From an uncultured Gammaproteobacteria bacterium (GTDB taxonomy: Bacteria; Pseudomonadota; Gammaproteobacteria; Rariloculales; Rariloculaceae), in the NCBI GenBank assembly GCA_946887385.1, contig CAMPKU010000154.1:1-10837 (forward strand): a stretch of DNA of 10,837 nt, read 5' to 3'. Positions within the stretch are counted from its first letter, which is position 1. Every line of letters starts with the position of its first letter. Made by a program: the position numbers and the translations under genes. Below are positions 6,582 to 10,837 of the stretch, piece after piece. Below the pieces are notes generated by a model, which worked only from the letters and a program-made list of their open reading frames with translations, ran no database searches and was not told the DNA's origin.

Positions 6582-7805
6582 CTAGCGCGGAAGACGGCCG
6601 AAGAACGTTTGCATGTCGCGCGCGACGAGCTCCGGTTCCTCCCATTCCAAGAAATGGCCGCCCACGTCGGTCTCCACCCAGTGCTGCACGTTGAGCAACC
6701 GCTCGCCGAACTCGCGTGGTGCCGGCGGGAACAAGTCCTTGGTGCTCATCAGCATGCCGACGGGCCGCTCGACGCGCCCCGGCGTGAGCGGCTCGCGCAC
6801 GAAGTCGTAGTAGATACGCACCGAGGCCGGTGCCGTGCCGGTAACCCAGTACACCATCAAGTTCGTGATCAGCTCGTCCTTGCTGAACCGGCGCTCGACG
6901 TCGCCGCCGCTGTCGCTCCACGCGCGAAACTTCTCGACGATCCAAGCGGCGAGCCCAACCGGCGAGTCGCTCAGCGAATGCGCGAGCGTTTGCGGCTTCG
7001 ACATCTGGAGGCGTGCGTAGGCGATCTCGGGCTCGATGGCGGCCACGGCCTCGATGAACTTCTGCTCGGCTGCAGTGTACGGCGGCGCGCCGCCCGCGGC
7101 GCCGATGATACCCGTCAAGTGCACACCGATGACGTGCTCGGGATACGCGAGGGCCATCTGGCGCACGATGACGCCGCCGAGATCGCTGCCGCGCACGCCG
7201 TAGCGCTCGTAGCCGAGCGCATCGTGCATGAGCGTGGCCATCAGCGCTGCGCTCGTCGCAAAGCCGACGCCGGGGCGCGTGGGCACGTCCGAAAAGCCGA
7301 AGCCGGGCAGCGACGCTGCGACGACGTGAAAGCTAGGTGCATTGAGCAAGCCGTGCGCCGCCGGATCCGTCAGCAACGGAATGAGGTCGAGCATCTGGAC
7401 GAACGAGCTGGGCCAACCGTGCAAGAGCAGCACGGGAATCGCGTCCGGGTCGCGGCTCTTAACATGCACGAAGTGAATGCGAGTGCCGTCGATCGCGGCG
7501 CGATAGTGCTCGAAGCGATTCAGTGCGCGCTCCTGCTCTCGCCAGTCGTACTCGTTCTGCCAATACGCGATCAGCTCGCGAAGATACGCGGTGTCCGCAC
7601 CGTAATCCCAGCCCGTGCCGGGCAGCTGATCCGGCCAGCGCGTGCGCGCGAGGCGTTCGTCGAGATCGCGAAGCACCGCGGCCGGCACGTCGATCGTAAA
7701 GCGCTCGACGCGCGGCCGCTCGGGTTGCGCAACCGCCGGAGTCGTAAGGCTCGCGGCCAACGCCAGCACAGCGGCAGCGGGCGGAAGCAGGCGCTGGACC
7801 TTCAT
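6582..7805 (-). CDS. Secreted epoxide hydrolase (alpha/beta hydrolase with EHN domain)
   Basis: A 407-residue protein with a cleavable signal peptide (1-26, A-V-A before Gln27). The epoxide hydrolase N-terminal lid domain covers about 34-140 and the alpha/beta hydrolase core the rest. Catalytic landmarks are the oxyanion loop H-G-W-P-S-S (129-134), the nucleophile Asp208 in G-S-D-L-G-G, a likely proton-donor tyrosine in R-I-Y-Y-D (330-334), a candidate charge-relay Asp357 in S-T-K-D-L-F-P, and the base His384 in G-G-H-F-L-E-W. Such enzymes open epoxides to diols through an ester intermediate. It is the first gene of the minus-strand operon with the DUF5671-like and pseudopilin-like genes. The SD-like GAGGGG upstream is distant (about 12 nt) and abuts a hairpin. 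The family is sure; the substrate is unknown, and the signal peptide places the enzyme in the periplasm. Confidence 0.93.
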   Translation of the reverse strand: MKVQRLLPPAAAVLALAASLTTPAVAQPERPRVERFTIDVPAAVLRDLDERLARTRWPDQLPGTGWDYGADTAYLRELIAYWQNEYDWREQERALNRFEHYRAAIDGTRIHFVHVKSRDPDAIPVLLLHGWPSSFVQMLDLIPLLTDPAAHGLLNAPSFHVVAASLPGFGFSDVPTRPGVGFATSAALMATLMHDALGYERYGVRGSDLGGVIVRQMALAYPEHVIGVHLTGIIGAAGGAPPYTAAEQKFIEAVAAIEPEIAYARLQMSKPQTLAHSLSDSPVGLAAWIVEKFRAWSDSGGDVERRFSKDELITNLMVYWVTGTAPASVRIYYDFVREPLTPGRVERPVGMLMSTKDLFPPAPREFGERLLNVQHWVETDVGGHFLEWEEPELVARDMQTFFGRLPR

Positions 7806-7946
7806 GGCACGAGTGGCCCCTCGGCCTTATTTCGGCCGAGCACATTCAATGTCACAGCGTGCACCCCTTCAGCGCTCGAGATCACCCATCTTTCAACGAC
7901 CCGAAGGCTTGCGGCAAGACCCGCGCGTAAGGCCATACTTGGCACC
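7806..7946. other. Divergent intergenic region
   Basis: These 141 bp separate the epoxide hydrolase (minus) from the FAD monooxygenase (plus) and must hold promoters for both unless longer transcripts run in. Apart from the inverted repeat at 7820-7840, I see no convincing -35/-10 pair. The monooxygenase ATG has no good Shine-Dalgarno; the nearest, AAGG, is 14 nt away. Confidence 0.6.
7820..7840. promoter_or_regulatory. Inverted repeat in the epoxide hydrolase leader
   Basis: Perfect 7-bp arms (CTCGGCC/GGCCGAG) flank a 7-nt AT-rich loop, 15-35 bp upstream of the epoxide hydrolase ATG in the divergent intergenic region. On the minus strand the downstream arm runs directly into the SD-like GAGGGG. 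It could be an operator dyad or an mRNA hairpin affecting translation; the sequence does not decide which. Confidence 0.5.
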
Positions 7947-9452
7947 ATGACGCAGTATTCGGTCGTGGTCGCAGGCGGCGGACCGACCGGGCTCATGCTC
8001 GCCGGCGAACTGGCGCTGGCGGGCGTGGACGTCGCCGTCGTGGAGCGCCGGCCGAGCCAAGCACTCTCCGGAGCGCGTGCGCTCGGAATCTCGTCGCGCA
8101 CCATCGAAGTACTCGATCAGCGCGGCATCGCGGATCGATTCCTCGCTGCGGGGCAAACCGCGCAGGTGACGGGCTTCGGCGTCACCCGCTTGGACATCAG
8201 CGACTTTCCCACCCGCCACAACTACGGTCTCGCGCTGCGGCAGAAGCATATCGAGCGCATCCTCGCCGGATGGGTAACGGAGCTCGAAGTGCCGGTGCTG
8301 TACGGCCGCGAGGTGACGGGGTTCGTGCAGCACGACGACGGCGTCGACGTCGCGCTGGCGGACGGCGAACCGTTGCGCGCGCTCTATGTCGTCGGCTGCG
8401 ACGGCGGACGCAGCCTCATCCGCAAGACCGCGGGCATCGAATTCCCCGGCTGGGATCCGACGACGAGCAACATCCTCGCGGAAGTGGAGATGACCGAGAA
8501 GCCGCCGTATGGCGTGCACCGTTCGGCAACCGGCACCTACGCCTTCGGCCGGGATGAGTACGAGATCAAAGGCGGTGAAATCATCTACAAGGAAGTCGGC
8601 CCCATTGGCGTGATGGTGACGGAACCGAACGCGCATGCAACCACCGAGCCGACGCTGCGCGATCTGAAGGCACTGCTCATTGCCGCGTGCGGCACGGACT
8701 ACGGCGTCCACAGTCCCACCTGGATCTCCAGATTCACGGACATGACGCGGCAAGCGGCGAAGTATCGCAGCGGCCGCGTCTTGCTCGCCGGCGACGCCGC
8801 CCATGTTCACTCGCCGATCGGCGGGCTCGGACTGGGTACGGGCGTGCAGGACGCCGTGAACTTAGGATGGAAGCTGGCGCAGGTGGTGAAGGGAACGTCG
8901 CCGGACAGCTTGCTCGACTCCTATCACGACGAGCGTCATCCGGTGGGTGCGCGCGTGCTCAAGGCCACGATGGCGCAGGTGGCGCTGCACCGCGAAGACG
9001 CTCGCACGCTGGCCGTGCGCGAAATCCTCGGCGACCTGCTCAAGATGGAGGAGCCGCGCAAGCACATCGCCGGGATGATGTCCGGCTTGGACATTCGCTA
9101 CGACCTGGGGGACGGGCATCCGCTGCTGGGCCGCCGCATGCCCGATCTCGACGTGGTTACCGCCAACGGCGCGCGGCGCGTTTTCGGCTTCCTTCACGCC
9201 GCTCGGCCGGTGCTGCTCAACTTCGCCGCGGCCGGGGCCCTCGACATCGCGCCATGGTCGGACCGCGTTAAGCACGTCGACGCCGACTACGCCGGCACCT
9301 GGCAGCTCCCGGGGCTCGGCGAAGTTGCTGCGCCCGCCGCCGTGCTGATCCGCCCCGACGGCTACGTCGCCTGGGTCGGCCAGGGAACGCAGCGGGGGCT
9401 AACCGAAGCGCTGACAACTTGGTTCGGGATGCCCACGAAACCAGCGCCGTAG
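7947..9452 (+). CDS. Class A FAD-dependent aromatic monooxygenase
   Basis: A 501-residue flavoprotein monooxygenase of the PF01494 type, with the layout of phenol hydroxylase, polyketide hydroxylases and rifampicin monooxygenase. The ADP-binding G-G-G-P-T-G is at 10-15, with E33 closing the first Rossmann unit. The family DG motif appears as C-D-G-G-R-S (151-156), and the GD motif as A-G-D-A-A-H-V-H-S-P (281-290). A C-terminal region (about 400-495) resembles the thioredoxin-like domain of these hydroxylases. After the GD motif, the usual G-G-Q-G-x-N-T-G is G-G-L-G-L-G-T-G. ATG 7947 was chosen because homology starts exactly there, although the frame stays open far upstream over the antisense of the epoxide hydrolase. 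It hydroxylates an unknown, probably aromatic, substrate with NAD(P)H and oxygen. It is divergent from the epoxide hydrolase and convergent with the LysR gene. Confidence 0.93.
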   Translation: MTQYSVVVAGGGPTGLMLAGELALAGVDVAVVERRPSQALSGARALGISSRTIEVLDQRGIADRFLAAGQTAQVTGFGVTRLDISDFPTRHNYGLALRQKHIERILAGWVTELEVPVLYGREVTGFVQHDDGVDVALADGEPLRALYVVGCDGGRSLIRKTAGIEFPGWDPTTSNILAEVEMTEKPPYGVHRSATGTYAFGRDEYEIKGGEIIYKEVGPIGVMVTEPNAHATTEPTLRDLKALLIAACGTDYGVHSPTWISRFTDMTRQAAKYRSGRVLLAGDAAHVHSPIGGLGLGTGVQDAVNLGWKLAQVVKGTSPDSLLDSYHDERHPVGARVLKATMAQVALHREDARTLAVREILGDLLKMEEPRKHIAGMMSGLDIRYDLGDGHPLLGRRMPDLDVVTANGARRVFGFLHAARPVLLNFAAAGALDIAPWSDRVKHVDADYAGTWQLPGLGEVAAPAAVLIRPDGYVAWVGQGTQRGLTEALTTWFGMPTKPAP

Positions 9453-9467
9453 CGGGCGTCGCTGCCG

Positions 9468-10310
9468 TCAACTTCCCGCGGCCACGTCGCGAATGATTTT
9501 GAGCGCGGGATCGAACACGCTGGCGTCGCGCTCGAGCGGATAGACCAGATAGGCCGGCAGCCGAAACACGGGTGCACCGAGCTCGTGCAAACGTTTGGCC
9601 GCGACGTACCGCGCGACGAGGCGGCGCGGAAAATAGCCGCTGCCGCCGACGTCGAGGATCTGCTGCAAGCCGAGCCAACCGACGTTCGTGCTCAAGCCCG
9701 GTCCGGCGAACTCCGGAAAGCTCGCACTGTGCTGCGCGTGGAACTCGGGTCCCCAGTCCACGTAGACGTAGTTCGGCCCGGGGCGCGGGGAATTCGCCGC
9801 GTCCGTCGACACGAGCACCAGCTCTTCCTGCACCAGGGCTTCGACGTTCAAGCCGGGGCGGCTTTGCGGTGTGTACATCACACCGATGTCAACGCGGCCC
9901 TCGACGAGACCCAGCATCAGGTCCTCCTCGAGGCCGATTTCGGCGCGCAGCGCTACGTCGGGCACCGTTGCTCGGATCTTGGCCAGCACTCCCAACAGCA
10001 GGCTCTCCCAGATCCCGATGCGGCCGCCGATCGCCAGCGAGCCGCGGTAGCCGTGCGGCACGCCCACGTCTTGTCGCGCACGCTCCACCGTGCGCATCAA
10101 CGACGTGGCGTGTTTTTGGAACTGGCGGCCGGCGGGCGTCAGTGTGGTTCCGCCTTTGTTCCGCGCGAACAGTTGGCAGCGCAAATGCTCTTCGAGCGCG
10201 TGGATGCGTGCGCTCACCGTCGACTGCGTGACGAAGAGCCGCTCGGCCGCTTTTACGAAGCTTCCGGCCGCGACGACGGCCAGAAAGGTGCGAGCGAGCT
10301 CCGTGTCCAT
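9468..10310 (-). CDS. LysR-type transcriptional regulator
   Basis: A 280-residue LysR-type regulator. The N-terminal winged helix-turn-helix covers about residues 3-60, with the family pattern A-A-E-R-L-F-V-T-Q-S-T-V-S-A-R-I (21-36), followed by a linker helix and a periplasmic-binding-protein-like effector domain (about 90-275) with the D-I-G-V motif at 141-144. ATG 10310 was chosen because M-D-T-E-L-A-R-T-F-L is a normal LysR start; an in-frame ATG 30 codons upstream would add a stretch with no family counterpart. Only a weak GGGA precedes the start. Its stop is 15 bp from that of the FAD monooxygenase, in convergent orientation. That is not the usual divergent LysR-target layout, so its target cannot be assigned from position alone. 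Confidence 0.93.
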   Translation of the reverse strand: MDTELARTFLAVVAAGSFVKAAERLFVTQSTVSARIHALEEHLRCQLFARNKGGTTLTPAGRQFQKHATSLMRTVERARQDVGVPHGYRGSLAIGGRIGIWESLLLGVLAKIRATVPDVALRAEIGLEEDLMLGLVEGRVDIGVMYTPQSRPGLNVEALVQEELVLVSTDAANSPRPGPNYVYVDWGPEFHAQHSASFPEFAGPGLSTNVGWLGLQQILDVGGSGYFPRRLVARYVAAKRLHELGAPVFRLPAYLVYPLERDASVFDPALKIIRDVAAGS

Positions 10311-10448
10311 CGGCGAATCCCGTTGAGGCGTCGCCCTATTATCGAGATGCGGCCCAGCGAGCACAAAGAGTGCCCACGTTGCCGTTTGACGAACCCGCAA
10401 CGGGCCGCCCGCTGAGGCGCGCGAGCCAGTGACCGCGCGCCAGACCGC
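10311..10448. other. Intergenic region upstream of the LysR gene
   Basis: These 138 bp hold the leader and promoter of the LysR gene and the 3' end of the transcript of the small membrane protein gene. A GC-rich hairpin lies at 10416-10441. I see no clear LysR T-N11-A box with extended dyad and no clear promoter. Confidence 0.5.
10416..10441 (-). terminator. GC-rich hairpin after the small membrane protein gene
   Basis: Perfect 8-bp arms GGCGCGCG/CGCGCGCC enclose a 10-nt loop, starting 7 nt after the stop codon of the small minus-strand gene. The position fits a transcription terminator, but no T-run follows on the minus strand, so an intrinsic terminator is not shown. It could instead protect the mRNA end or assist Rho-dependent ending. 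Confidence 0.4.
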
Positions 10449-10667
10449 TCAGGCAAATGCGATCAATGCGGCCAGAACCAGGAACAGAATGCCTGTACCG
10501 ATCGCCATGCCGAGGAGCGGATCGCCGATCACCGAAAACGTCGATGTTTCGTCGTCGTTCGCGGCCGCATCGACGCGCGCCGCCTGCGGAACGTTGGCGC
10601 TGGGAATCGCCGCAAGGTCTTTTCGCGGAGCGGGAGCGTGCGGCTTGACTGCCAAGGATGAGCTCAT
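10449..10667 (-). CDS. Small tail-anchored membrane protein, function unknown
   Basis: A 72-residue protein with an Ala/Pro-rich soluble N-terminal part (about 1-48) and one C-terminal membrane helix, roughly residues 50-72, ending two residues after I-A-F-A begins. The start at 10667 is well supported by AGGAGG with a 7-nt spacer; an in-frame ATG ten codons further upstream lacks this. No signal peptide is present, so the soluble part probably stays in the cytoplasm with the C-terminus in the membrane. I do not recognise a family. It stands alone, upstream of the LysR gene on the same strand, with a GC-rich hairpin between them. Confidence 0.72.
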   Translation of the reverse strand: MSSSLAVKPHAPAPRKDLAAIPSANVPQAARVDAAANDDETSTFSVIGDPLLGMAIGTGILFLVLAALIAFA

Positions 10668-10813
10668 GATCGATCCTCCTGATCGCTGGTCACGCACCTC
10701 ACCGAACGCGAAGTGCGCTGCAACGCCGATGTCCTAAGCAAAATGCTCGTAGCCACTCACAACTGAGAAGATAGGGTCGCGCCACCGCATAGACAAACGA
10801 AGAATATCGGCCG
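10668..10813. other. Intergenic region at the right edge
   Basis: This stretch should hold the promoter of the small minus-strand gene and perhaps one for a plus-strand gene at the edge. It is less GC-rich than the coding parts toward its right end. A 10-bp palindrome ATCGGCCGAT at 10806-10815 overlaps the possible ATG. No promoter can be named with confidence. Confidence 0.45.
10675..10680 (-). promoter_or_regulatory. Shine-Dalgarno fixing the start of the small membrane protein
   Basis: The minus strand reads AGGAGG, 7 nt before the ATG at 10667-10665. It decides between two in-frame ATG codons and supports this short gene as truly translated. Confidence 0.75.
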
Positions 10814-10837
10814 ATGAAATCGATAAAGACGATACTT
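10814..10837 (+). CDS. Possible start of a secreted protein gene, cut by the window edge
   Basis: An ATG at 10814 opens eight codons, M-K-S-I-K-T-I-L, before the window ends. This looks like the beginning of a signal peptide, and it follows an AT-richer, promoter-like stretch divergent from the small membrane protein gene. There is no strong Shine-Dalgarno, and eight codons are too few to prove a gene. Confidence 0.3.

Noticed and set aside
5929..6945. A long upstream extension of the pseudopilin-like frame.
   Set aside because: It runs over the DUF5671-like and epoxide hydrolase genes in another frame. The ATGA overlap and the membrane anchor support the start at 5928.
6609..7946. The FAD monooxygenase reading frame stays open for 446 codons upstream, antisense to the epoxide hydrolase.
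   Set aside because: The composition is Arg/His/Val-rich, typical of the antisense of a GC-rich gene. Flavoprotein homology starts exactly at ATG 7947, and the epoxide hydrolase on the other strand is a complete, motif-bearing enzyme.
10391..10405. A short hairpin CCCG-CAA-CGGG near the LysR leader.
   Set aside because: A 4-bp stem is expected by chance in DNA this GC-rich, and no T-run follows.

Overview
The window is GC-rich, densely coded DNA of a Gram-negative bacterium. Exported enzymes, LysR and BlaI-type regulators, Old Yellow Enzyme and a lipoprotein-type signal all fit a high-GC proteobacterium. The gene mix recalls soil or steroid-degrading Gammaproteobacteria, but that placement is an inference from gene style only. 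No rRNA, tRNA, CRISPR array, insertion sequence or phage gene was seen.

Layout. (1) 56-2422, plus strand: a secreted Gfo/Idh/MocA-fold protein followed closely by a class V PLP aminotransferase. (2) 2427-4370, minus strand: a BlaI-type repressor and an M56 (BlaR1-type) membrane metallopeptidase overlapping by ATGA, preceded by two near-identical 16-bp palindromes that look like BlaI operators. (3) 4415-7805, minus strand: a probable operon reading secreted epoxide hydrolase, DUF5671-like four-helix membrane protein, pseudopilin-like single-pass protein, and Old Yellow Enzyme ene-reductase. (4) 7947-9452, plus strand: a class A FAD monooxygenase divergent from the epoxide hydrolase. (5) 9468-10310, minus strand: a LysR-type regulator convergent with the monooxygenase. 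(6) 10449-10667, minus strand: a 72-residue tail-anchored membrane protein with a strong ribosome binding site, then a possible start of another gene at the right edge.

How it may work. The BlaI/M56 pair has the form of a membrane-sensor and protease-relieved repressor circuit that regulates itself. No beta-lactamase or other obvious target lies beside it, and the M56 protein has no penicillin-binding sensor domain. Its periplasmic part is instead a Gln/Glu/Arg-rich heptad-repeat coiled coil. The epoxide hydrolase, ene-reductase and FAD monooxygenase would suit handling of oxidised or unsaturated organic compounds, though no shared substrate can be read from the sequence.

The most unusual observation is inside the M56 gene. 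A consensus Shine-Dalgarno sits 8 nt before an in-frame ATG, which opens a textbook lipoprotein signal with an L-G-A-C lipobox. The gene may therefore make two products: the full membrane protease, and a free lipoprotein carrying only the coiled coil. The second notable point is that the Gfo/Idh/MocA protein has lost both signature catalytic motifs of its superfamily.
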